From Lophius americanus (lineage: Eukaryota; Chordata; Actinopteri; Lophiiformes; Lophiidae): a stretch of DNA of 64,000 nucleotides. A model generated the notes under the pieces. The model was not told the origin of the DNA. It worked only from the letters and a program-made list of their open reading frames with translations, and did not search any database. The stretch is from positions 829,501-893,500 of the forward strand of contig JBBDHG010000014.1 of NCBI GenBank assembly GCA_037951165.1. Direction: 5' to 3'. The position numbers were made by a program, and so were the translations under genes. Below are positions 11,880 through 24,200 of the stretch, piece by piece; position 1 is the stretch's first letter, and each line of letters begins with the position of its first letter.

Positions 11880-12086
11880 AATTATAATACAGACACAAAC
11901 ACAGACACTAAACACAGACACAGACAAAAATATTTGCAAAATTGTTTTTGCATTTATTTTTATTTCTTGATGTTCGTCCACTGTTACCCCGGTAAGAGCG
12001 TTGTCCTGTATTCTATATCGTTGCTGCAACAAATCTCCCAGCTGTTCTTCTCTACGGCTGCAATTCACTAAGAGGAGGACGAGAAC

Positions 12087-12151
12087 ACACGAACACGCAC
12101 ACAAATGTGCACGCGCGTACAGACACTCACACACAGGCGCGCGCGCGCGCA
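12087..12151. repeat. alternating purine-pyrimidine (CA/CG)n tract, (GC)7 core
   Basis: CACA, CGCG and TGTG steps run through 12087-12151 with (GC)7 at 12137-12150. Such sequence favours Z-DNA under negative supercoiling. It lies 65-129 bases upstream of the chosen chrna7 ATG, so in the promoter or 5' UTR. Confidence 0.8.
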
Positions 12152-12215
12152 CCCTCCTTCTGCAGGAATCACTATTGGAGAATTCTCCCGGCTCTCACTC
12201 CCGGCTGTGTTCAAC

Positions 12216-12270
12216 ATGGAGTTGCTCAATTTTCTGCTGTTTCTTGCGGTTTCTGCTTCAAAAGTGGAAG
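12216..12270 (+). CDS. chrna7: chrna7 exon 1 (signal peptide)
   Basis: It is 55 bp, ending phase 1 before GTAGGA at 12271. ATG at 12216 has A at -3 and G at +4 (strong context) and places the hydrophobic LLNFLLFLAVSAS core at the N-terminus, as expected for a signal peptide. The in-frame ATG at 12105 would put 37 charged or polar residues in front of it. Confidence 0.9.
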
Positions 12271-15200
12271 GTAGGATTCTAACCTGCATCTTCTCTGCGA
12301 GCACGTCGCAGGAGAAATACGATTTAAAGATGCAGGAGATTCTCTTATTCCTAGTATTTTAGTCAAGAATTGATGCAACCATGATTTCGCCTTTGCGAGT
12401 TTCTTAAGTCTAAAAACAACTGTTGTTCTAAAGTCGCTGTTTTTTGGTGACTTAATTGTTTGTTAATGTTATCTTTTTTCACCTGTGGCTTAATTATCAC
12501 AAGTAAATAAGAGCTGGTAAAGGATAGTCATTTAATTTTAATAAAATGTATTATAATAATAATTTTAAAAAAAATGTTGCATTTTCAAAACCACAAAGTA
12601 CTTTGACGGACCAGACAAGTTAAACTTTTTTTTTTTTGTTTTGGAAATGTGTTTTTTTTTTATTATTGAAGGTTGGGACCCCCTCAGATCTCATAATATG
12701 TCAGTAAGTCACTCTGTAAACAAGATTTATCCTCAAAGCATTTTTTTTCCCTATTTAAACCTATTATAACTGTAATATGATATCATGGGAGTAGTAATAA
12801 ATATAAAAATTACTTATTCTTCGCTTTCATTATAGCATCTTGGCTTCAAAATTGTTGTTTTTCCAATTTTTCTATCACAATGTTCCATTTTCCATTGTTT
12901 GACACTCAAAAAGGCAAAATTATTTAGAACCAAGAAAGGAAATTGTTGTGACTGGAGTCACAACAGTTGACTCAAGTCATCCATATGAATTCATATGGAT
13001 GTCAGAAATCTGTGTGTGTATAAAAAAGAAAATTTGTGTGTGTATACGTCCAGCCAACAGAGTATTCAGATCCATATTTTTATTCCGCAGCAGTTTTCTG
13101 TCCCATCTGTCTTCACATTTATTTAAAACTCTTGTACCATACATACGATTGGTAAAACCATTTCTTATAATATTATATTGTGTTTTATTTGGAACTAATA
13201 CCTATTTCATCAAAAACCATCAAGATCAAGGAGCAGTGTAGGGTTCCAGTAAGCCCAGAGCCTAAAGTGTCCTGAGAACCAAACACAGAGCGCTGATGCC
13301 GACCTCAAACACTGGGGGCCACCAGGGGGGAGGTTCAACGCCGAAGGTCAGGTCATAGTAGATGCTGGTCTGTTGGGTCAGGATCATGCAGTGAGACACC
13401 CTTCAGTGCTCAGGGCCCCCACCAGAGTCCAGCAGAGGTCAGATAGTTTAGCCCATGCTGGAGACGAGAACACCCGTGCACAGAGCCGGCAGTACCACAG
13501 GCCCTAAGGCACAACGGACAGACCCCAGAGCCCAGGGTACGCCCGCCAGCAATGCCGGAGCTCCCAGGCAAACTTCCAGAAGCAGGGGGCCCCCAAGACA
13601 CACCCCACCGCCAAACCGGCATACGTTCACCAAGTTTCCATTCATGAACAAATTCTTCAGAATCTCTAAAACAAACGCCCACTGCGTGTGTAAGGATAGG
13701 TGAGATGGCTTTAAAATTGAAGGGTAGGTGAGATGAGCAACCCACCCGCTACATCGCCCCCCAACCCGACCCAACCTCCAGCCTCCAGCCTCCAGCCTTA
13801 CCGTAAGACAACTGTGTCCGCTTTAGTGTATAAGCCCGGCTCGTGCTGCCCAGCCACTCAGGAGCAGAGACTAGTTGGCGAGGTGAAAGCCAGACCCCTC
13901 ACCCCCCCACAGTCGGCCAAGATCTGACCTGCCGGACATGTGGTCTGGTCAAGCAGCCCGATATATTCCTGCTAAGCAGATCACCCCCCTCACTCACCCT
14001 GCTCACTCACCCTGCTCACTCACCCTGCTCACTCACCCTGCTGCTTAGACACGGGTGGGATATTTGGTCATGTACCTGGCTTTGGATTTGGATCTCATTT
14101 TGGTTGAGATATGTTAATAGAATATTCCAGCTTTCATTAAAGGCTGACATGTTGTTTTCCTACATGCTGTAGTTGTTTCTATTATATATGGTCTGTAATA
14201 AGTTGATCCATTGAGTGATATGGCAGGATTTTTTAGAGTTCCGGTGTTTAAGGATTACTTTCTTGTCGATGGTCAAAGTGGAATTCTGTATTCCAAATTA
14301 ATGGAGAGTTTTTAAGTGACTGCTATCCAAAGTGGTTAAAGTGATAAGACCAGGTTGTGTGAAAGTAATCATGTGCAGTAATCAAAGATGCATTATAAAC
14401 TTATATCTGTGTCAGCCAACCTCATTTTGAACATTTTACTTTTGGAAGACGTGGTTCCGGTGGATAGTTATCTCTGGAATCCTGGAAAATAAATTTATAT
14501 TTGCTAGTTATGATCAGGATGTTTAAGTTAAAAATAAGTCAGTGAATGTGAGATAGTGTTAATATATCAAATTTTATGCCTGTTTCAGGAAGGGGGCGTT
14601 TTATGTCAGGCGTTGAAAGGTTTTATCTATATTATAATGTAATAACCGAAAAACGTCTGTTGCTCACCATCATTACTTAACACTCTACTCAATGTTCTAC
14701 AGATCCGCTGCTGGATGAAGAGGGACGGATTTATCTGTCCGCTCTCAACTTTGATATGTATGATATATATGATGTACAATATTACATTAAATGCAGATTA
14801 AGTCATCTGAATTTAATTGTTTACACTGGAAAGTGTGTGTGAGAGAGAGAGACACACAAAGAGAGTGACAGACAGAGACAGACTGAGAGTGACAGACAGA
14901 GACAGACTAAGAGAGTGACAGACAGAGACAGACAGACGGACAGAGAGAGAGAGAGAGAGACAGACTAAGAGAGTGACAGACAGAGACAGACTAAGAGAGT
15001 GACAGACAGAGACAGACAGACAGAGACAGACGGACAGAGAGAGAGAGAGAGACACAGACTAAGAGAGTGACAGACAGAGACAGACGGACAGAGAGAGAGA
15101 AAGAGAGACAGACTAAGAGAGTGACAGACAGAGACAGACTAAGAGAGTGACAGACAGAGACAGACAGACGGACAGAGAGAGAGAGAGAGAGACAGACTAA

Positions 15201-18200
15201 GAGAGTGACAGACAGAGACAGACTAAGAGAGTGACAGACAGAGACAGACAGACAGAGACAGACGGACAGAGAGAGAGAGAGAGACACAGACTAAGAGAGT
15301 GACAGACAGAGACAGACGGACAGAGAGAGAGAAAGAGAGACAGACTAAGAGAGTGACAGACAGAGACAGACTAAGAGAGTGACAGACAGAGAGACAGACA
15401 GAGAGTGACAGACAGAGACAGACTAAGAGAGTGACAGACAGGGACAGACAGACAGAGAGTGACAGACAGAGACAGACAGACAGAGAGTGACAGACAGAGA
15501 CAGACTAAGAGAGTGACAGACAGACAGAGAGTGACAGACAGAGACAGACAGACAGAGAGTGACAGACAGAGACAGACTAAGAGAGTGACAGACAGACAGA
15601 GAGTGACAGACAGAGACAGACAGAGAGTGACAGACAGACAGAGAGTGACAGACAGAGACAGACTAAGAGAGTGAAAGACAGACAGAGAGAGACACCGGAA
15701 ATGTCAAACAGTTCTTCATTCAAAGACGAAACAATGGCTTCTTTTGTTCCACTAATTTAGTTGTTTCCTTTTATTCCACTGTATGTTGCAACACATATTT
15801 CTACTGCTACGTATGAGAACACACAGCTTTGCTCAGTCTAGACGAAGACTCATTCTTCACACTCAGTTCCTCACACACAAACAGTCAGAAAGAAAGTTGC
15901 CTAATCCCGACATTGTTATATCTGTGAAATGTTCTTGTCATGCTGTGTCGGATCAGTTTGACAAAATCCCCTACAGATTTTTAATTTGAATGTTTAATTG
16001 AATGTTAAATGACTTTAAAGACGTTTTCTATGATCTTAACGTTTGTGTCTGAAATATTAAGAGCACTGCTCCACATCTGTGACATTTTTGAGGCTCTTCA
16101 ATTTGATTAAGAGCTAAAAAGGCTTTCGCTTTTATCAATTTTATCACCACCACGTTAAACAAATCTTGACAATGTATCACAAATGCTCCTGGTGAGAACC
16201 GGTGTCCAACAATGTGCTGGGAGGTATTTCAGAATCAGGACAGTAACACGCACTGAAGCCATCGTTCTGATCCTCATGGTGACATGTGATAATGGCTGGA
16301 TTGTTGGTCGGCAGACCCACAGGGAATTCAGTCTTAGTACAAAGGCAAGCATTCTGCTAATCCTTCAGTACCTCCTGAAGAAATTAAACGCGATAGATGG
16401 CAGAGGAGTGGAGAGATACTTTGACAACAACCTCTGCCAAAATCAATTGAGTAATGTGCTTCTCATAGGCGGTTTAAGACGATCGAGCTCTGCTAATTAG
16501 TGAGGCGAATAAACGCTGCCAAGAACGATCGCTCTTTCACTCATGAGGGGAGACAAAAGTGCGATAAAATGAGGGTTTGGTTCCACCGAGGGCGATTCTA
16601 GGTTTAGGAGGCCTTGCCTCCTTTCTTAATGGGGGATAATCTTACTACATTTCCTCAAAAACCTGCCTGACAGAATTCATTTAGATATCACACCCGCTCT
16701 GTTGGGTCCCTTAAAGTCGGCTTCTCATAATTCGGATTCTGGAATTTGATCATTTTTTAATATTTTTCTTGTGTGGCATATTGACTAAGTGGCAAGCCAT
16801 GTGGAATTTGATTTTAAAAGAAAGAACAAAGGGCCAAGCAATCAGATAAACGCAACAAAAATACAAATATAAAAATGAATGAGATATTTTAGTGCAAACA
16901 CAGACTCTGGAGTCAGCATGGTCCAGGGCCACAAAAAGGAGTGTTGAGTCCTCTGGTCTATGATGGAGCTCCTTCCTGGAAACCAAGTCCCTAAAGCAGG
17001 TTTCCCACTGCTGCAGACTTTTTCGCACAAATCTGGGTAGCGGAAATATTTCTTCTATTCTACTTTGTATGTAATTGCACCGCTTTGGTGTGAACACATC
17101 ATAACATTTGCAATCAAGTATTAATCATCTGCAGTTCAAGACTAATTTCCCATATCTATACCTTCCATGATACATGAAATCCATATCAATTATTATGAAA
17201 ATGTATTTGTCTAATGTAGTCAGATAATGATCCGGATCTTTGTTTATTTATTGTGGTGGTACACCAGGAGCCGTCCATGCCTCTGTAATTTCATTTTCAC
17301 GGGCCAGTTAATATCTTTCATGAAATTGGATAAGATTTAATGCCCAATATCGTTGTGGTGAGACGTTATAGGAAGTGAACGAGCGATCGAAAATCCACAT
17401 GTGTGTCTGCCTCAAAACTCCATCCACCAAGATCCACCCCTACACAAAATGTAATCAGGGTTTTTCGACAGATTTTTAAAATGTAGTGTGGAAAAACAGC
17501 CATAGAAAAAAATATGGTTCATCAAAAAGGAAGGAGTTCTCCTCCCTCACAGATCCACCATGTAACGTGGATTTCTTTGGGTTGTGGGAGGAAGGAGGGA
17601 GGAACACCCGCAGGAAACTTGTGTAATCACCGAGGGATCAAGCAAACTCAGAGGGTTTCAAGTTGAAATCCAGAACCTTCTTGCTCTGAGGCCAAAGTAC
17701 TCACATCTGTGCTATGCTGACTTTTCCCACAGTGACATAATCAGGACATTACTTCCACATATTGGAAGTATGTGGAAATTATGACCAAGTAATTGCAAAT
17801 GTAATGGCATTTCCATCACGCCATCAGTTTTAAGGTCCTCTCTTACAGTTTTACAATCCAATCCAATTAAATTCAGTTTGGTTCTTTATTGTCACAGCAA
17901 ATAAGAACATAAATGAGTATAAATACAGGAGGCATTAAAGCAAAGTGAATAAAATATACTCACAGAGCATTATTGTACATATCCAGTATATTACACTTAG
18001 ATAATAATAATAATAATACATTATATTTTACTGTACTACAGAAATGGCACTTGGGTAAAAACTTTTCAGGAATCTGGAAGTGCCAGCTTTTATGGACCCA
18101 TAATGCCGTACAGATGGAAGCAGGGTGAAATGAGATTCACCAGAGTGAGATGAGTACCCGGGGCTGTTTGTGTCTCAAAAAGGCATTGGGTTACATGAAA

Positions 18201-21200
18201 TCATCTGTCGTTGGTAACCGAGGTTCATTTGTTGTGCTCCGAAGAGCTTTGCTGTCTTCAGTGGTGCTGCTGACGATCCATGCCAGCCTGCCGTACGTTA
18301 GGACGCTCTGAATGGAGCTGTTGGGACAGACCAGCTTTTTTCAGTAGATAAGAGGAAATACAGCTGCCTCTGTTTCGTTCTCACTAGAGCAGTTTAGACT
18401 CCGTGTTAGGTCCTGAGAGACGTTTGTTTCCAGGACTTTAAATGGAAGACACTGTCCAACAGGTCTCTTCTGATGGGTGCAAGGAGATTCCTTTTTCTGT
18501 TCCATGATGAGCATACCTTTTGTTTTGGAGATGTTTAGTGGCTAGTTGCTAGTGGAACATGAATGTTTTTCTGTGGACTTCATCCCTATTGGTCACTGTA
18601 GATCGGTCCAACCTCAATGATGCCGACTGTGTTATAGCCTGTAGTTGTGCCAAAGGATGCCATTTATTGGAAATGAAAACCTAAAAGCAGCTGTCAAGAA
18701 ACTTTAAGTGGGCCGTGGTTGGACCTTCCAGCAGGACAACGATCAGACAACGATTTTTTAATAATTGACATAAGTGGTACCCTTTCCAGAACAAGGTTTT
18801 GTATCATTGCTGTATAATGGTTTTGTTGCTTGAAATTGACACCGTGGCTGTAAAATGGTATCATTGCTGTAAAGTGATACGATCGTGTAAAGTGGGATCA
18901 ACGTAGTTACAGTACGCTTACATCAGCCCAGTCTCCCCACTGACATCAGTGCGTTGCTCGTTAAGTTAATGCTTGAAAGAATATTTGCGCTGCAGAGTGT
19001 CTGGAACTTCTGCAAGAGCAGAGTTTGGACCCACATGCAGACACAAACATTTGAAGAACTGATCAAATTTAAAATTATTTAATCCAAAGAGGTCACAAAT
19101 TTAAAGTCCATAATGCAAGAACCCATGAACATGAACAGGCAGGAGACAAAAAAAAAACAGCAGAGCAGTCCAATGATGCAAACAATCCAAAAAGAAATGA
19201 GGAGAAAGGACAAAATTCAAAGGAAACAGGGCAAAGCCAAAAACAGAAAAAAACTGGAGGAAACACTGGGAAAACTTGCACTAGGAAACACGAGGTGAAT
19301 AGAAAGGCTGGGAAGTAAGACGAAGAGTCATCAACAACACAATGGCACAGAAGGAAAGTTGAGCACAGACTATATTCACTGTGTTAACGAGACACTGAGA
19401 CACAGCGTGAGGGGAAACACATGTGAACATGAAGAACAATCACCCAAGGGGAGGATAGTAATAACACAGGAAAAGACAGACACAGAAAGGGAGAAGGAGC
19501 ACAGATGAAACACAAACTACAACACATAGACCGGAGGGATGAGCGATAAAACACAAAAACTAAAGAAAGGGAACAAAAGGGGAAAAAGATTGAAGAAACC
19601 AGGACAGGAAGTGTAAAGCTAATCAAACCAACAAGGAGATACAATTTCAAAGTAAACAGGAAACATAGACCAAGACAATTAAAAAAGCAACCTTAAAATA
19701 AAACCAGAGAACCAAAACAGACAACCAATAAATAAAATGAGAGAACTAATACACAGTAAACCAAGAAATAACTGTCGTGGCAAAAAAATGTTAACTATCC
19801 AATCCTTTCTGTGTTTTTTAAGATTCTCTTCAAGGTCCAAACCAGCTCAGACTGTACGAAGACCTGTTGAAATCCTACAATCCACTGGTGAGACCGGTCA
19901 TGGATGACTCTCAGACTCTCACCGTTCATATTGGATTAAGTCTCATGCAGATCATGGATGTGGTACGTAAGAAATGGCTCCAACCTCTAAACCTACCTAC
20001 CATTCTACACCGACTATATCTGTGTGATCAATCGGGATGTTTTAAAAATATTTCCATTCCCGATAAATGTGAAATAAGTAAGATGCAGATAATCTCAAAC
20101 TGATGCTTCAGGGTTTATTTTCTCGTCTTTGTTTCATCGAAGCAGGTGCCACTGAAACAAAAAAATATGTAGTATGTAGGAAATGAGCAACACGGCAAAT
20201 CATCCTATGGAAAACTGACAAACAAATGCTTCGCACATCTATTTCCTGCGAGGCGTGTAGGACAGGGAAAAGGAATTCCTGTACGCTGAGTAACTTGCAA
20301 ACAAATATAATTTATTGCAACGGTTCGGTGCTAGACCTTCATCAGGCAAATGATTTTGGAAAATGAAGAGCCATCGTGAATAAGTAGTGGCTACATATTT
20401 TTCACAATTACAGCAATAACACAAAATGTCAAATTTATATAGCTTGTAGATAAACTGCTTTCCCCGATATCACAAGATTCAGTATATGGGCTATAGAGAA
20501 TCAGCATTAAATGAATACCAGTCGAGCTTATGGGATCAGCTCATCAAACCAAAAAAGGGCCTCTCAAAAATATCACCAAGCAAGCTTTAAGTAACTGATT
20601 AGTCTGCATTAAGAAAAAGATCAAGTCAAGAAATGTGTAGTCCGAAGCAAACCATAATACACATTATAACAACAGATTTATACAGCAAAAAACAATGTTT
20701 AGTGTCCATCAACACCAGAGCAGATGGAAACATGATTTTTGATTCATCCTATGGAAAACACAGATAATACAGGTTGGTTTCTAACTTATATTGGAAATTG
20801 CAAGAAATAAGAAGAAGCTACCAAAATTATAAATATGAATGAAGAACAGATCTTATAAATCCCTTTGGTGTTAATCTTGAAATATACCAGTAAAGCAGTT
20901 TTGAGGGTTGGGTTGGTTCAGAGTTCAATCGTCAAGGTCAGTATCTTTCGTACATGTTGTTAAATTTCACTTTTTTTTCAAATGTTTCGATTTCTGTGTA
21001 ATTGTCGATGAATTATTCAGCCCTACTGATGAAGGAACCGTCTTTTTTATCACAGTCATACTTCTCATAATGTAGGTGTCAATTGTTTTCATTTAACCTA
21101 AGAGGTTAAGCTGCTGAGTTTCTTTGTTTTTTAAAACACCCATACAAGAAATACCTGGATAATAATATTAATGGTATGTCATGTTTTTCTTGCAGGATGA

Positions 21201-24200
21201 GAAGAACCAGGTTTTAACTACCAACATTTGGCTAAAAATGGTAAGACTTCACTTTTTGAAGAAAAAAAAGCTCACTTTCACACAATGATGATTAAAAATA
21301 CACACTCACTACATTTTAGTGATTAATGTATTCTAATGCATTATTCATGATTTTAATAAGGTGCTCAGTCAGCGTTCATCAACTGGCAGCTTTTGGGACA
21401 ATGCAAGATTCTTGCATCAGACTGTGAAGATTTTTGTCTTAACAGGAAGAAGGTTTGGTCTATTGTTGATTTTTGGCAACACAGTGGATGTTCTTTTTGT
21501 CTTTTATTTTTAACCAGTCCTTGTTATGTTTTTTATTCTTCTTTGATTAACTAAATTCCTGTTTTACATGTTATTTTACTTTGTATCTGTAAAACAACTT
21601 TGAGTATACATGAAGAATGGTCTATAAATAAAATGTATTATTATTATTCTTAAGATCTCTTAAGATAGTCTTAAGTCTTAAGATATATTTTAAACTTTAA
21701 CACTCCCAACTATCCTAGATTAATCAATGTAGTGTTAGAGCTTACAAGCATGTACACTATGTCAATGTAATCGATTACAGGGAGTAGGTAGCTTCCTCAT
21801 GAAACTAAAACAGGATTTATTTTTGGAGTAAAAAACAATTTTCATTTAGAATTTATTGACCAGATTTAAAATATGTACATTAATTAAAACCTTGTCATCG
21901 GACCAGAGTTATTTTATGATGTGGGTCGTTCAATCGGTTTGACATCAGACCCTTTGCCTTTTGGAGAAATTAAAACGAACTTTGAATTAATCACAGCATA
22001 TCGTACTGACTGGAATGCACTGCTTTAGCTATGGTGGGATCATTTGTGTATACCACTGTGTCATCGGCATAGAAAATGCATTTTTGCTTTGATATCTTTA
22101 TCCTGATCATGTACGAGAATTGAGAACACGATCGATCCCAAAATGGAAACCTGTGGGCCCACGGAAGTTATTGTTAGAAATTCAGATTTCTGCCCGTCTG
22201 CTGAATAACATTGAATGAGATGATTTGTTAACATTTCTTATTAGATTAAGTGATCTTTTCTGTTTGTTTGCCTCTTTGTACGTCTGTTTGTCTGTCTTTA
22301 TAGAAACATGGTCTCAGTGCACTCTATGAAAACTAAATGGTGTCCTTGCCCTTCGCGGACTCTGAAGTAGTGCACTTAATAAACTTTTTCCATCAAATAA
22401 TTCATCTTTCTAAATGTGTGATGACCTCACATATTGTCCAGGGTGTAAAACACATCTCTTGTGAGCTGTGATAGGCTACAACCCCCTGTTACCTTGTACA
22501 GAAGAAGCGGTTTCAGAGAATGGACGGATGGAAAAATTGATGAATAAAGGAAAATACCCATTTCTCTAACAATATAGGAAAGGCTTTTTCATAATTTCCA
22601 TCAACACATTAACAACTCAACCGATAACCACGGCCATAAACCTTTACAACCAAGCAAGTATTTTGTCAGATTTTGTTTGTGTTTTATAATGTCTTTGTAT
22701 TCTGTTTGGTTGGACTATCAATGCCCATCAAGGGAATGGTGTTGGAAATTGTCCCCCGTCATAAACCATTATACAGCACATTGGTCTGTCAATGTTTTTT
22801 CTGTAGTTATCTATTACAAATAACATAATGAATGAAACATGAAAACAAAAACTTGGTGGAAGAGTGGGCGATGTCCAAAAGTCAGAACCTCTGAATTTTA
22901 TGGGGGAGTTGGATCCATGTATCTTTCTTTAGCATTGAGAGAACCTCGACGGCATTGGAGCAATTCGTCTTCAACTGATTTTTATTCAACTTTTATCAGA
23001 GTTTGGTATAATTCTAGGTTCTTGTTGTGATATGTGTACGAATCCCATCAATCTCATAACACTAAGTCTGTGAAAATGAAGTGATTGTAAAGAGGTCAGT
23101 GAATCAGCGAGCCGTATCTCCTGGGGGTGACTCTTTGATTTGAACTCTGACCTGAAGGGCCCCACCTGAGGTTTTACTGTCATGGGCTGGCTGTTACATA
23201 GCTTGGAGCCTGACCCAGATGTGCTTTTGAGGTGATCAGAAAACCAAAACGAACCATGAGGCAGCAAGATTGCTAGAAAAACACCTCTTTGGCTGTTTTT
23301 TTTTTTTTATAAATATAATTCATGTGTCTCCAGTTCTGCAAACATCACGTAGGTAGAATTCCACTTGCTGGAAAAATCCTCCCCAGGTGTGTTTTACTCA
23401 TAGACTACAGTTTCTTGTAGTATGCCCCTGCATGGTGACACCCACAGCACCCATCACTTTCACCCATTAAATTAAATGTCACTGCTAAAAACAGACCAGA
23501 GTCAAATGTATGCTTAAACTTTAAAACTTTATTTAAAGTTTAGGCACAAAACACTTAACAGGTTTAAAGGTAAAGTTAAGGAAAATATATTCTTTTTTTT
23601 TTTATTTTTTGTATCTCACAGTACTGGGATGATCTGTACCTCCAGTGGGATCCCTCAGAGTATCCAGGTGTGACCAACATGAGATTTCCTTACCACCTCA
23701 TTTGGAAGCCGGACATTCTGCTGTATAACAGGTGAGTGGGTTTTCCTCAGAACATCGTCGTGTCGGACTCACGCGCTGTCCTGTGCTTGGTCTAATAGGG
23801 TGATCTCTGATTGATGGTGACTTTGGAGTGAAAATCATACATTATGTTAGACGCCTCCGAGCTTATCTTTCTCCTGAGGAGGAGCAGGGAGGAATTTGTT
23901 GTGGTTCCTGTGATAAAAATGTGTCTGAAGAAAATCATTTCAGTGAATATAGTTTTTTAACCAACATCAGTTCTGATCATGAATGTCAACCTTCTTTAGA
24001 TAACGAGCCTGTTTCATTAAAATATCCATTATTATATTCCATTCACTAAATGCTAAGTGAATTTTTGGTGTGTTTGTTGTTAACACAACATTGGATGTCA
24101 GGGATAACTGAAGACTGATTTAGAGGCATTTTCACATCTTCACTTGATCATTTAAAAAAACTTTCAGCACCTTAGAGAACATGAAATGTAATCTTTCTGA

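Noticed and set aside
12105..12215. Taking ATG 12105 as the chrna7 start
   Set aside because: It would bury the signal peptide behind 37 polar residues encoded by a CA/CG tract; ATG 12216 gives the usual family length and a strong start context. Kept as a finding only.
13455..13927. ORFs in the GC-rich block of chrna7 intron 1
   Set aside because: High GC reduces stop codons on both strands; the products are Pro/Arg/Thr-rich low-complexity sequence without a domain.
14703..14773. Possible extra chrna7 exon (open DPLLDEEGRIYLSALNF-like reading after TTCTACAG)
   Set aside because: The acceptor looks good and the phase from exon 1 fits, but the available donors give 55 or 71 bp, both of which break the frame into exon 2; the coding matches no family I know.
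14813..15287. Long minus-strand open frames of SLSLSVCLSV repeats, and plus-strand TDRQRVTDRDRQ frames at 15459-15674
   Set aside because: They are translations of the GACAGA satellite; frames stay open only because the repeat lacks stop codons.
14836..15692. Possible CRISPR-like array of regular repeats
   Set aside because: The sequence is a simple satellite without unique spacers, inside an intron of a vertebrate gene.
16183..16500. 105-residue ORF in chrna7 intron 1
   Set aside because: No recognisable domain and nothing to support expression.
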